DNA from: Conexibacter sp. CPCC 206217
Lineage (GTDB): Bacteria > Actinomycetota > Thermoleophilia > Solirubrobacterales > Solirubrobacteraceae
Reading direction: 5' to 3'
Length of the DNA stretch: 64,000 bases
Assembly: GCF_030646165.1 (NCBI RefSeq)
Contig: NZ_JAUTDO010000002.1
Span: 682,001-746,000, forward strand
The position numbers and the translations under genes are program-made. Positions 9,221 to 17,430 of the stretch are shown piece by piece. A model generated the notes under the pieces. That model made no database searches, was not told the origin of the DNA, and worked only from the letters and a program-made list of their open reading frames with translations. Every line of letters begins with the position of its first letter. The stretch's first letter is position 1.

Positions 9221-10024
9221 TCAGTACGACAGCCAGCCGCCGTCCACCACGATCGTCTCGCCGGTCACGTAGCTCGCCTCGTCGGAGGCGACGAAGGCGA
9301 CCGCCCGCGCGATGTCGAGCGGGCTGCCGCGGCGGCGCAACGGCGCGCGGCGCGACCACCACTCCGCCGGCAGCACGTCGTACGGATCCTCGTCGCCGAC
9401 CGCCGTGCTCGTCTGGCTCAGCTCGACGTCGCCCGGCGCGACCGCGACGACGCGGATCCCGTGCGGCGCCAGCTCGAAGGCCATTCCGCGCGTCATCCCG
9501 ACGATCCCGGCCTTGCTGGCCACGTACGCGCTCGCGCGGTCCTGTGCCGCGAACGCGCCGACCGAGGCGATGTTGACGATCACCCCGTCGCTGCTGCCTC
9601 GCTCGACGAGGTGGCGGGCGACCTCGCGACTGCAGCGAAACGCGCCCTTGAGATTGACGTCGACGATCGCGTCGAGCTGGTCGTCGTCGAACGCGAGCAG
9701 ATCGCCGAGCGCCGCCCGGCCGACGACCGCCGCGCAGTTGACGAGCACGTCGACGCGACCGTGCTCGGCGACGCAGGTGGCGACGAGCCGCGCGCACTCC
9801 GTCGCGCGCGCGAGGTCGGCGCCGATGCCGGCGATCGGCGCGCCGTCGCGGCTCAGCTCGGCCGCGAGCCGGTCGGCCATCGGCTGGTCCGGCTGGCAGA
9901 TCACGACACTCGCGCCGCGCTCGGCCAGCAGCGAGCTGATCGCCGCGCCGATCCCGGTCCCTCCGCCGGTCACGAGCGCGACGCGCCCCGCGAACGGCCG
10001 CGCCCGAGCGCCCGTACCGCTCAC
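9221..10024 (-). CDS. SDR-family NAD(P)-dependent oxidoreductase
   Basis: 267-residue classical short-chain dehydrogenase with the cofactor motif TGGGTGIG near residue 20, NCAAV in place of NNAG, the catalytic Ser in NIASVG and an intact YVASK (Tyr/Lys). The C-terminal VDGGW is typical. The GTG start overlaps the stop of the aspartoacylase-like gene (GTGA, 10021-10024), so it is the last gene of a four-gene minus-strand operon (hydrolase, DapA-type lyase, aspartoacylase-like, SDR). The substrate is probably a hydroxy compound of the same pathway; it cannot be specified. Confidence 0.9.
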   Translation of the reverse strand: MSGTGARARPFAGRVALVTGGGTGIGAAISSLLAERGASVVICQPDQPMADRLAAELSRDGAPIAGIGADLARATECARLVATCVAEHGRVDVLVNCAAVVGRAALGDLLAFDDDQLDAIVDVNLKGAFRCSREVARHLVERGSSDGVIVNIASVGAFAAQDRASAYVASKAGIVGMTRGMAFELAPHGIRVVAVAPGDVELSQTSTAVGDEDPYDVLPAEWWSRRAPLRRRGSPLDIARAVAFVASDEASYVTGETIVVDGGWLSY

Positions 10025-10980
10025 GACGCCACCGGCGCGAGCACGCAGACGAGGTCGCCGGCTCTGATTGCGGCGCTGTGGCGCAGCATCGCGACCGTGC
10101 CGGGCCGCCGCGCGCGGATGACCGAGCGATGGCTGCCGTCCGGCTCCAGCAGCTCGGCGATCGCGTCACCGGCCGCCACCGTCTGGCCGACCGCGGCGCG
10201 CGCGACGCACCAGCCGTCGACGGGCGCCAGCGCGCCCGCGTCGATGTCGCCGTCGCCGCCGCGGATCGTCAGCGCCGGCGGCAGGGGCGCCTCGACGCCG
10301 GCCTGCGCTGCCTCGACCATCCCCAGCCGCGCCATCACCCGCAGCACACCGTCGACGTAGCCGTCGAGGTCGCTGCCGCGCAGGTTCCCGCCGCCGCCCG
10401 CCTCGACGTAGATCGCGCCGATCCCGAGCGCCGCCGCGGCGCTGATGCTGCGACCGGGACCGATCGCGGAGTGCTCCCACACCAGCGGCGCGCCGAATGC
10501 CGCAGCCGCCGCGACCGACTCCGCGCCCTGCGGACCGCTCGCGAGCGCGCCGGCAAAGAACGGCATCTCGTAGGCCGCGCCCGCGGCGTGCAGGTCGACG
10601 AGGAACGTCGCGCGCGCGAGCACCGCATCGGTCAGCACACGCGCGAGCCGTTCGCTCTCGCCGCCGCCGGCGTCGCCGGGAAAGCAGCGCGCGAGGTTGC
10701 CGCCGTCGACCGGCGACGTGCGAGAGGAGACCGCCCACGCGGTCGGGTTCGCGACCGGGACCGCCAGCACGCCGCCGGTCAGCCCCAGCTGCTCCAGCCG
10801 CCGCACGAGGCGCCGGACCGCGAGCACGCCTTCGGGCTCGTCGCCATGGACGCCCGCGAGCACGGCGAGCGTCGCCGGCCCGGGCGCGCCGGTCAGCTCC
10901 AGCAGCTCGACGGGCGCGGTCAGCCCGGCCGCGCCGAGCATCGTCGAGCGGACCGCGGTCGCCGTCGTCGCGCCGCTCAT
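10021..10980 (-). CDS. Succinylglutamate desuccinylase/aspartoacylase-family amidohydrolase
   Basis: 319 residues with the M14-like zinc carboxypeptidase fold of AstE/aspartoacylase. GVHGDEPEG supplies the zinc-binding His and Glu and LVDLHAAG the second His; an HSAIGPGRS segment and a C-terminal beta domain resembling a biotinyl/lipoyl lid follow. Members cleave N-acyl amino acids or related amides. The ATG overlaps the stop of the upstream DapA-type gene and its own stop overlaps the SDR start, so it is tightly coupled in the operon. Possible substrates are N-acylated amino acids produced or imported by neighbouring pathways; this is inference. Confidence 0.85.
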   Translation of the reverse strand: MSGATTATAVRSTMLGAAGLTAPVELLELTGAPGPATLAVLAGVHGDEPEGVLAVRRLVRRLEQLGLTGGVLAVPVANPTAWAVSSRTSPVDGGNLARCFPGDAGGGESERLARVLTDAVLARATFLVDLHAAGAAYEMPFFAGALASGPQGAESVAAAAAFGAPLVWEHSAIGPGRSISAAAALGIGAIYVEAGGGGNLRGSDLDGYVDGVLRVMARLGMVEAAQAGVEAPLPPALTIRGGDGDIDAGALAPVDGWCVARAAVGQTVAAGDAIAELLEPDGSHRSVIRARRPGTVAMLRHSAAIRAGDLVCVLAPVAS

Positions 10981-12002
10981 CCGACCCGCGCCAGCCATGC
11001 GCGGACGTGCTCGGCGACCGCCTCGTCCGGCTGCGCGAACGGGGCCGAGAGGGTCGCGTGCTCGATCACGCCGCGCTGTCGCAGCGCCTCCTTGACGGCG
11101 GCGAAGAACGCCGTCGTCGGCGTCGCTCCGGCGAGCGGCGCGGCGTAGAGGCCGAGCAGGCCGGCGATCTCGCGCTGGCGTGCCGCCGCCTGCTCCCACT
11201 CGCCCGCGCGGGCGTGGCGCGCGAGCGCGACGTGGAGCCCGGGCAGCACGTTGGCGAGGCCCGGAACCGCGATGTCGTAGCCGCTCAGCAGCAGTCCGTC
11301 GATCGACTCCTCCGAGCCGGTCGCGCGGACGAAGCCCGGCACCTGCGCCGTCGCCGCGAGCACGCCCTGGGCGTTGGAGAGCACGTTGGTCGAGTCCTTC
11401 ACGCCGGCGATCGCGCCGTCGGCGGCGAGCTGCGCGAGCAGCCCCGGCGAGAGCGCGACGTGCGCGCGACCGGGCACGTCGTAGGCGACCAGCGGGATCC
11501 CGACGGCGTCGGCGACCGCGCCGAAGTGCTCGACCAGCTCCGTCTGCGACGGCGGGAAGACGAACGGCGCGGCCAGCAGCAGCGAGTCGGCGCCGAGCGC
11601 CTCCCAGCGACGCGCGTCGGCGACCGCGTCCGCGGTCCCCATCGCCGGCAGGCCGGCCATCACGTGCGCGCGGCGGCCGACGGCGGCGACGGTCGCGGCG
11701 ACCGATGCCTCGCGGTCGGCGGCCGACAGCGCGCCGCTCTCGCCGGTCGAGCCGAGCGCGAGCACGCCATCGACGCCCGCGCTCAGCACGTGCTCGACGA
11801 GCGTCGCGGCCGAGGCCGCGTCGACCGAGCGGTCCGGCAGCAGCGGCGTCACGAGCGGCACGATCACACCCGACTGCGGCAGCGGCACGCGCGCGCCGCC
11901 GGCCGGCGCGGCGCCGGCCGCGGGTGTCGCGCCGCCGCTCGGCGCCGGCGCGGCGGCCGCCACACCGCCGGTGCGGTCGTCGTCCTGCGTCGAATCCGTC
12001 AT
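10977..12002 (-). CDS. DapA-family (dihydrodipicolinate synthase-type) class I aldolase/lyase
   Basis: 341 residues. After an atypical Ala/Pro/Gly-rich N-terminal extension of about 40 residues, the TIM-barrel core begins at VIVPLVTPL. The substrate-carboxylate loop GSTGESG, the proton-relay Tyr in AYDVPGR and the Schiff-base Lys in AGVKDST are all present. The family condenses pyruvate with an aldehyde or splits 2-keto-3-deoxy acids. In this operon, beside an aspartoacylase-like enzyme and not in a lysine cluster, a catabolic aldolase or lyase role is more likely than lysine synthesis. Start ATG and stop both overlap neighbours by 4 bases. Confidence 0.9.
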   Translation of the reverse strand: MTDSTQDDDRTGGVAAAAPAPSGGATPAAGAAPAGGARVPLPQSGVIVPLVTPLLPDRSVDAASAATLVEHVLSAGVDGVLALGSTGESGALSAADREASVAATVAAVGRRAHVMAGLPAMGTADAVADARRWEALGADSLLLAAPFVFPPSQTELVEHFGAVADAVGIPLVAYDVPGRAHVALSPGLLAQLAADGAIAGVKDSTNVLSNAQGVLAATAQVPGFVRATGSEESIDGLLLSGYDIAVPGLANVLPGLHVALARHARAGEWEQAAARQREIAGLLGLYAAPLAGATPTTAFFAAVKEALRQRGVIEHATLSAPFAQPDEAVAEHVRAWLARVG

Positions 12003-12964
12003 CTCGCCGCCACCTCCTCGCCGAGGCGCGCGTACGCGTCGGTCAGCGCCGCGGACACGATCCCGTGGTACTCGCGCGCCGACCCCGGCAGCTTGCTGAA
12101 CAGCGCCGAGCCGTGCACGTGACCGCTCCAGCGCATGTGCCTCGTCGGCACGCCGGCCTCGACGAGCCGGCGCGCGTACGCCTCGCCCTCGTCGCGCAGC
12201 GGGTCGAACTCCATCGTCATCACGAGCGCGGGCGGCAGCTCCGAGAGGTCCTGCGCGAACAGGGGCGAGGCGTACGGATGCTGCGCGTCCTCGGGCTCGG
12301 ACAGGTAGTGGTCGGCGTAGTCCGCCATTCCGGCGCGTCGCAGCAGGTAGCCCTCGCCGAACTCCTGCACCGACGGCTGGCTCATCGTCAGATCGCAGAC
12401 CGGGATCCCGAGCACCTGCAGCGCGAGCGACGGGCCGCTGCGGTCGCGCGCCATCAGCGCGACGACGGCCGCGAGGTTGCCGCCGGCCGACTCCCCGCCG
12501 ACCGACAGCGCGCGCGGGTCGACGCCGAGCTCGTCGGCGTGCTCGTGCAGCCACAGCAGGGCGGCGTAGCAGTCCTCGGGCGGGGTCGGGAACGGATGCT
12601 CCGGCGCGAGCCGATAGGCGACCGACACGACGACCGCGCCCGCGCCGACGCAAATCTCGCGACAGGGGTTGTCGCACGACTCGAGGCTGCCGAGCCAGAA
12701 GCCGCCGCCGTGGATGTACAGGTGGCCCGGAAAGGGTCCCTCGCCGTGCGGGCGATAGACGCGCACGACGATCTCGCCGCCCTCGACGGGGACGCTGCGC
12801 TCGAACACCTCGGCCGGCTCCGGCGGCGTGTCGTAGTAGCTGGCGATCAGGATCTTCGAGCGCTCGTCGGAGGCGCGACGTTGCGCGGCCACGGACGTGA
12901 CCGGTGCCGTCGGCACGTACGAGGTGACGTCCAAAAGCGGTTGGACGGACGGGTCTACTGGCAC
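11999..12964 (-). CDS. Alpha/beta hydrolase, hormone-sensitive-lipase type
   Basis: 321 residues. The oxyanion motif HGGGFW, the nucleophile elbow GESAGG (Ser), an acid Asp in FDPLRDEGEAY and the His in HVHGSALF complete the HSL-family esterase triad. It is cytoplasmic with no signal peptide. GTG at 12964 is chosen because GAGGAG lies 4 bases upstream; a TTG at 12976 would include that ribosome site in the coding region. It is the first gene of the minus-strand unit and diverges from the metallo-hydrolase at 13048, the 83-base gap holding both promoters. It probably opens an ester or lactone early in the pathway. Confidence 0.88.
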   Translation of the reverse strand: MPVDPSVQPLLDVTSYVPTAPVTSVAAQRRASDERSKILIASYYDTPPEPAEVFERSVPVEGGEIVVRVYRPHGEGPFPGHLYIHGGGFWLGSLESCDNPCREICVGAGAVVVSVAYRLAPEHPFPTPPEDCYAALLWLHEHADELGVDPRALSVGGESAGGNLAAVVALMARDRSGPSLALQVLGIPVCDLTMSQPSVQEFGEGYLLRRAGMADYADHYLSEPEDAQHPYASPLFAQDLSELPPALVMTMEFDPLRDEGEAYARRLVEAGVPTRHMRWSGHVHGSALFSKLPGSAREYHGIVSAALTDAYARLGEEVAAR

Positions 12965-13047
12965 GCTGCTCCTCAATTCGTGTGTGCCTTGCAGTGAAAC
13001 GATCGTACCATTGAGCGGGACCGGCTGCTAGCGTTTCGGAACAGATC

Positions 13048-13779
13048 GTGAAACTTCTCGACGGCATCCACCTCGTCGCCAGCGGCTATCTCGGCCTCTC
13101 GCTCAGCGACCCGCGCGACTGCAACGCCTACCTGCTCGTGGGTGACGGCGACAGCGTGCTCGTCGACGCCGGCTGCGGGCTCGGGATCGAGCACACGCTC
13201 GCGCTGCTCCGGCGCGCGGGCGCGCCGGACGTCTCGCGCGTGCTCGTCACGCACGCCCACGCCGACCATGCGGCCGGCGCCTGCGCGGTTGCCGAGCGGC
13301 TCGGCGCGGACGTGTGGGCGTCGCGGGCCGCGGCCGCGGTGCTCGAAGCCGGCGACGCCGAGGCCGCCGGGCTGACCGCCGCGATCGCGGCCGGCGTCTA
13401 TCCGCCGAGTGTCGTGCTGCGGCCGACGCCGGTCGCACGCGTCATCGGCGGTGGGACGCTCGACGTCGGCGGCCTGCGGCTCGACGCGATCGAGACGCCC
13501 GGCCACGCCGCCGGCCATCTCGCCTTCCTCGCGCACCACGCGCGCGGCCGCGTCCTGTTCAGCGGCGACGCCGTCTTCGCGCGCGGCCGCGTCGCCGTGC
13601 TGGCGACGCCGGACACGGACGTCGTCGCGCTGGCCGCGAGCGTCGAGCGGCTCGCGGCGCTGGCGCCCGACATGCTCTTCAGCGGCCACGGCGAGCCGGT
13701 CATGCGCGACGCGGCCGCGCACCTCGCGGTCGCATCCGACGCCTTCCGGCGCCAGACGCTGCCGCCGCCGCTCGTCTAG
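13048..13779 (+). CDS. MBL-fold metallo-hydrolase
   Basis: 243 residues. The metallo-beta-lactamase signature THAHADHAAG (HxHxDH) at about residue 70, the downstream GHAAGHLAF (His), FSGDAVF (Asp) and FSGHGEP (last His) give a full dinuclear metal site. The family includes glyoxalase II, lactonases and thioesterases. It starts with GTG; no strong ribosome site is visible, so the message may be leaderless. It is divergent from the hydrolase unit and convergent with the SDR, and their stops share CTAG (13776-13779). Confidence 0.9.
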   Translation: MKLLDGIHLVASGYLGLSLSDPRDCNAYLLVGDGDSVLVDAGCGLGIEHTLALLRRAGAPDVSRVLVTHAHADHAAGACAVAERLGADVWASRAAAAVLEAGDAEAAGLTAAIAAGVYPPSVVLRPTPVARVIGGGTLDVGGLRLDAIETPGHAAGHLAFLAHHARGRVLFSGDAVFARGRVAVLATPDTDVVALAASVERLAALAPDMLFSGHGEPVMRDAAAHLAVASDAFRRQTLPPPLV

Positions 13780-14570
13780 CCGATCGTCCCGCCGGGGTTC
13801 AGCGCGAGGTTGCCGCCGTCGACCGGGATCACGGTGCCCGTCACCATGCTCGACGCGTCGGAGGCGAGGAAGACGACCGGGCCGACCAGCTCCTCGGGCG
13901 CCGCGAAGCGGCCGATCGGGATCCCGCGCAGCATCTCGGCGATCAGCCGTCTGCCGTCCTCGGTCTCGGCGAGCCGCTCAAACGCCGGGCCATCGACCTG
14001 GCACGGCTGCACCGCGTTGACGCGCACGCCGCTGCTCGCCCACTCGACCGCCAGCTCGCGCGTCAGCTCCTGCAGGCCGGCTTTGCTGACGCCGAAGCCG
14101 GCGTTGCCGCGGCCGAGCGCCGAACTGCCGGCGACCGAGCTGACGTTGACGACGCTGAGGCCGAGCCCGGCCGCGCGCTGCGCCGCCGCGGCGGCGCGCG
14201 CGAGCAGGAACGCCGCGAGCACGTTGACCGCGAGCATCTCGTGCCACGCCTCCGGCACGTTCTCGCCGAGCGGCGCCTTGTTGTTGACGCCGGCGTTGTT
14301 GACCAGCACGTCGACGCGGCCGAACGCGTCGAGCGCCGCGCGCACGAGCCGGTCGGGCACCTGCGGATCGGCCAGGTCGCCGGTCAGCGCGACCGCGCGA
14401 TGACCGGCGTCGGCCAGCGCGGCCGCGAGCGCCGCGGGATCCTGCGACGGGTGGTCGACCGCCACGACCGCGGCGCCGTGGCGCGCGAGTCCGTGGCAGA
14501 GCGCGCGCCCGATCCCGCCGCAGGCGCCGGTCACCAGTGCGACGCGACCGCTGAGGTCGAACCCACTCAC
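13776..14570 (-). CDS. SDR-family protein with Phe at the catalytic Tyr position
   Basis: 264 residues, classical SDR with TGACGGIG cofactor motif, NNAGVNN, the active-site Ser region NVSSVAG and C-terminal PVDGGN. The usual YxxxK reads FGVSK: codon TTC at the Tyr position, with the Lys intact. Loss of the catalytic Tyr suggests an altered reaction, a binding-only role or decay, although everything else looks functional. The GTG start overlaps the stop of the E1 beta gene (GTGA), so it is the last gene of the 2-oxoacid dehydrogenase operon. Confidence 0.88.
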   Translation of the reverse strand: MSGFDLSGRVALVTGACGGIGRALCHGLARHGAAVVAVDHPSQDPAALAAALADAGHRAVALTGDLADPQVPDRLVRAALDAFGRVDVLVNNAGVNNKAPLGENVPEAWHEMLAVNVLAAFLLARAAAAAQRAAGLGLSVVNVSSVAGSSALGRGNAGFGVSKAGLQELTRELAVEWASSGVRVNAVQPCQVDGPAFERLAETEDGRRLIAEMLRGIPIGRFAAPEELVGPVVFLASDASSMVTGTVIPVDGGNLALNPGGTIG

Positions 14571-15553
14571 GCCAGCGTCCGCTGCACGGCCGCGACGATC
14601 TGCTGCGGCTGCGGCAGGTTCGCCTCGATCAGCGGCGGGCTGAACGGCGTCGGCGCGCGGGCGCCGCAGACGCGCTGCACCGGCGCGGAGAGCCGGTCGA
14701 ACGCCTGCTCCTGCACCAGCGCCGCGATCTCGGAGGCGATCGAGCCGAACAGCGGCGCCTCGTCGACGACGACGGCGCGGCCGGTCCTGGCGACCGACGC
14801 GAGCACGCCCGCGCGGTCCAGCGGCCACAGCGTGCGCAGGTCCAGCACCTCCAGCTCGACGCCCTGCGCCGCCAGCTCGTCGGCGGCTCTCAGCGCGCGC
14901 AACACGTTCGCCCCGTACGCGACGACCGTGCAGTCGCCGCCCTCGCGCACGACCGCGAGCTGGCCGAACGGCACGAGCGCGTCGGCGTCGCCGTCGACCG
15001 GCCCTCTCACGCCCGACAGGCGCTTGTGCATCATGAAGATGACGGGATCCTCGCCACGCAGCGCGGTCTTGATCAGGCCCTTCGCGTCGGCCGGCGCCGA
15101 CGGCACCGCGACGGCGAGCCCGGGGATCTGCGCGAACATCATCTCGAGGGTGTTGTTGTGCTGGGCGCCGGAGAGCGCGACGCCCGAGGTGCCGCGGATC
15201 ACGAGCGGCACCTTGCGGCCGAACATATAGCTCATCTTCGCCGCCTGGTTGACGATCTCGTCCATCGCGCCGAAGGCGAACTCCATGAAGTTGAGGTCGA
15301 CCAGCGGACGCATCCCGTACAGCGCCGCGCCGACGCCGGCAGCGACCATCGCCGCCTCCGAGATCGGCGTGTCGCGGATGCGGTCGGTGCCGAACTCGGC
15401 GCCGAGGCCGAGCACCTGCGCGAAGTGGCCGCCGCGCTCGACGAGGTCGGTGCCGAGCACGAAGACGCGCTCGTCGCGCTCCATCTCCTCCTGCACCCCC
15501 TCGCGGAAGGCGGCGGCGTACGTCAGCTGACGCACTTCGGTCGCGTCACTCAT
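14567..15553 (-). CDS. 2-oxoacid dehydrogenase E1 component, beta subunit (acetoin/pyruvate type)
   Basis: 328 residues, transketolase pyrimidine-binding plus C-terminal domains of E1 beta (AcoB/PdhB type). It carries the conserved ISEAAMVAAGVGAAL, the YMFGRKVPLVIRG stretch and the C-terminal VVVDEAP. It forms the alpha2beta2 thiamine-diphosphate decarboxylase with the adjacent E1 alpha. The ATG at 15553 is preferred (AGGAG upstream) over a TTG three codons earlier; it overlaps the E1 alpha stop by 8 bases. The substrate could be acetoin, pyruvate or a branched 2-oxoacid; similarity alone does not decide. Confidence 0.92.
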   Translation of the reverse strand: MSDATEVRQLTYAAAFREGVQEEMERDERVFVLGTDLVERGGHFAQVLGLGAEFGTDRIRDTPISEAAMVAAGVGAALYGMRPLVDLNFMEFAFGAMDEIVNQAAKMSYMFGRKVPLVIRGTSGVALSGAQHNNTLEMMFAQIPGLAVAVPSAPADAKGLIKTALRGEDPVIFMMHKRLSGVRGPVDGDADALVPFGQLAVVREGGDCTVVAYGANVLRALRAADELAAQGVELEVLDLRTLWPLDRAGVLASVARTGRAVVVDEAPLFGSIASEIAALVQEQAFDRLSAPVQRVCGARAPTPFSPPLIEANLPQPQQIVAAVQRTLA

Positions 15554-16520
15554 CCCAGCCAACTCCTCCGACCGCGGTCGCGGTGTCGGGCCACGGCGCG
15601 TCTCTGGCGAAGGCGACCGCCTCCGCCACGCGCGCCTGGGCCGCCGTGTCCAGTTCGTCGAACGTCTCCGGCGACAGCTCGCCGTCGTCGATCAGCTGCT
15701 CGCGCAGAAGCGCGATCGGGTCGCGGTGCGCGCGCTGGTGATCGATCTCCTCTCTCGTGCGGTAGCTCGCCTTCTCGCCCGAGCCGTGGCCGCTGAAGCG
15801 GTACGTCTCAGCCTCGATCAGCGACGGGCCGCCGCCCGCGACCGCCCGCTCGCGCGCCGCCGCGACGGCCGCGTGCACGGCGTCGACCTGCTGGCCGTCG
15901 ACCGGCTCGGCGTGGATGCCGAAGCCCTTCGCGCGGTCTACGATCGAGCCGCCGCCGGTGACCTCGGCCGAGGTCGTCTCGACCGCATAGAGGTTGTTCT
16001 CCACCAGCACGATCAGCGGCAGCCCCCAGATGACGGCGAGGTTGATCGCTTCCCACACGCGGCCGATGTTCATGCCGCCGTCACCGACGAAGCCGACCGC
16101 GACCGACGCGTCCTGGCGCATGTGCATCCCGAGCGCGACGCCCATCGCGATGCCGATGCCGGCGCCGACGATCCCGTTGCTGCCGTAGAAGCCGTGGCCG
16201 AAGTCGGCGAGGTGCATCGAGCCGCCGCGGCCGCCGAGCAGGCCGGGCGCCTTGCCGTACAGCTCCGCCATCGTGCGCGACGGGTCGAGCCCGCGCGCGA
16301 GCGCGAGGTGGTGCGAGCGGTGCGTCCCGCAGACGACGTCGCTGGCCTGCAGCGCGCTCATCGTGCCGACCGCGACCGCCTCGTGGCCGCTGGCCGGATG
16401 GATGCCGGCGGGGATCTGCCCACGCAGCGACAGTCTCTCGCCGGTCTCCTCGAAGCGACGGATCAGCAGCATCGTGCCCAGCAGCTCGCGCCGCTGCAGC
16501 TCGTTCGTCGTCGCGCTCAT
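15546..16520 (-). CDS. 2-oxoacid dehydrogenase E1 component, alpha subunit
   Basis: 324 residues. The thiamine-diphosphate motif starts with GDGGMNIG and ends about 25 residues later with ENN; THRSHH and the GGRGGSMHL loop before it are typical of acetoin/pyruvate E1 alpha. It decarboxylates a 2-oxoacid (or cleaves acetoin) and passes the acyl group to lipoate. ATG overlaps the stop of the E2 catalytic gene (ATGA) and the stop overlaps the E1 beta start, so the order E2-E1 alpha-E1 beta is translationally coupled. No E3 gene is in the cluster. Confidence 0.93.
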   Translation of the reverse strand: MSATTNELQRRELLGTMLLIRRFEETGERLSLRGQIPAGIHPASGHEAVAVGTMSALQASDVVCGTHRSHHLALARGLDPSRTMAELYGKAPGLLGGRGGSMHLADFGHGFYGSNGIVGAGIGIAMGVALGMHMRQDASVAVGFVGDGGMNIGRVWEAINLAVIWGLPLIVLVENNLYAVETTSAEVTGGGSIVDRAKGFGIHAEPVDGQQVDAVHAAVAAARERAVAGGGPSLIEAETYRFSGHGSGEKASYRTREEIDHQRAHRDPIALLREQLIDDGELSPETFDELDTAAQARVAEAVAFARDAPWPDTATAVGGVGWDE

Positions 16521-17122
16521 GCCCGGCACCCGCTGTCGAAGCGGCCGAGGAAGCGCGCGGCGTCGGCGCCGTCGACGGCGCGGTGGTCGGCGTTGGCGGT
16601 CGCCCAGAAGCGCCGCTCGCCGCCGTCCGGCGTCCAGGCGTCGCGGATCGCGCCCGTCGTCAGCAGCAGCTCCGTGCCCGTCGGGATGATGCCGGTGAAC
16701 CAGTCGACGCCGTGCGTGCCGAGGTTCGACAGCGTCACCGGCGCCGGGTCGAGGTCGCCTCTGCGCAGCGCGAACCCGCGTGCGCGCGCGACGAGCGCCG
16801 CGCGGCGCTCGGCCAGCTCGGCCGGCGTCGCCTCCCTGATCCCGGCCAGCGACACGTTCATCACGCCCCGCTCGGTCGCGACCGAGAGGCCGACGACGTC
16901 GGTCTCGCCGGCGTGCGCGGCGGCCTGCAGCAGCAGGTCGGTGACGGTCAGGCCGGGCGCCTCGGCGCGCCCCTGCTCGCGCCGCGCCAGCAGCGCGTCG
17001 GCGGCGATCTCGCGACTGACCGCGAAGTGGGGGATCGTCGTCCACGACTCCGTGACCGCAGCGGCGATGGCCCTGCGCGCGCGGGCGGCGCGCTGCGCGT
17101 CCACGTCGGTGCTCGTCGTCAT
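16517..17122 (-). CDS. Stand-alone 2-oxoacid dehydrogenase acyltransferase (E2) catalytic domain
   Basis: 201 residues corresponding only to the E2 catalytic core. The active-site motif HRAVDG (HxxxDG) is near the C terminus, and ATPAELAERR and SNLGTHGVDWFTGI are recognisable core segments. The N-terminal lipoyl domain and the peripheral-subunit-binding domain of a normal E2 are missing; the lipoyl domain is the separate upstream gene, overlapping by 4 bases. It should transfer acyl groups from lipoyl-lysine to CoA. How E1 and E3 are held without the usual binding domain is unclear. Confidence 0.88.
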   Translation of the reverse strand: MTTSTDVDAQRAARARRAIAAAVTESWTTIPHFAVSREIAADALLARREQGRAEAPGLTVTDLLLQAAAHAGETDVVGLSVATERGVMNVSLAGIREATPAELAERRAALVARARGFALRRGDLDPAPVTLSNLGTHGVDWFTGIIPTGTELLLTTGAIRDAWTPDGGERRFWATANADHRAVDGADAARFLGRFDSGCRA

Positions 17123-17376
17123 CGCTGCTCCTGTGCCTCGGCCGCGGTGAGGATGTGCCCGATCGCGACGCCGACGGGGACGGTCGAGCCGGCCTCGTAG
17201 AGGTGCGGCCCGAGGACGCCGTCGGCTTCGGCCTCGATGTCGATCGTCGACTTGTCGGTGTCGACGACGGCGACGGGATCGCCGCTGGCGACGGCGTCGC
17301 CGGGCTGTCTGAGCCACTCGACGAGCGTCGCCTCCTCCATCGCCATCCCGAGCGCCGGAATGAAGATCTCTTCCAT
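17119..17376 (-). CDS. Free-standing biotinyl/lipoyl-domain protein of the 2-oxoacid dehydrogenase
   Basis: 85 residues, a single lipoyl domain. The lipoylated lysine sits in VDTDKSTIDIEA at about residue 42, flanked by the usual half-motif GDAV and C-terminal GHIL. It is too short to carry any other domain and ends just after the barrel. The stop overlaps the ATG of the E2 catalytic gene, which shows it is the detached lipoyl arm of that enzyme. It should need lipoylation by LipA/LipB or LplA, none of which is in the window. Confidence 0.92.
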   Translation of the reverse strand: MEEIFIPALGMAMEEATLVEWLRQPGDAVASGDPVAVVDTDKSTIDIEAEADGVLGPHLYEAGSTVPVGVAIGHILTAAEAQEQR

Positions 17377-17430
17377 GGTCCTATGTCCTCTGCTGCGTGC
17401 TGCGTCGGTTGCGGGTCTGGACGGGAGCGG

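Noticed and set aside
10977-12002. dapA of lysine synthesis
   Set aside because: No lysine genes nearby; coupling with hydrolase, aspartoacylase-like and SDR genes suggests catabolism.
12965-13047. Clear promoter pair between the hydrolase and metallo-hydrolase genes
   Set aside because: TACGAT and TAGCGT could be -10 elements and GAAACG/CGTTTC an inverted repeat, but no convincing -35 spacing was found.
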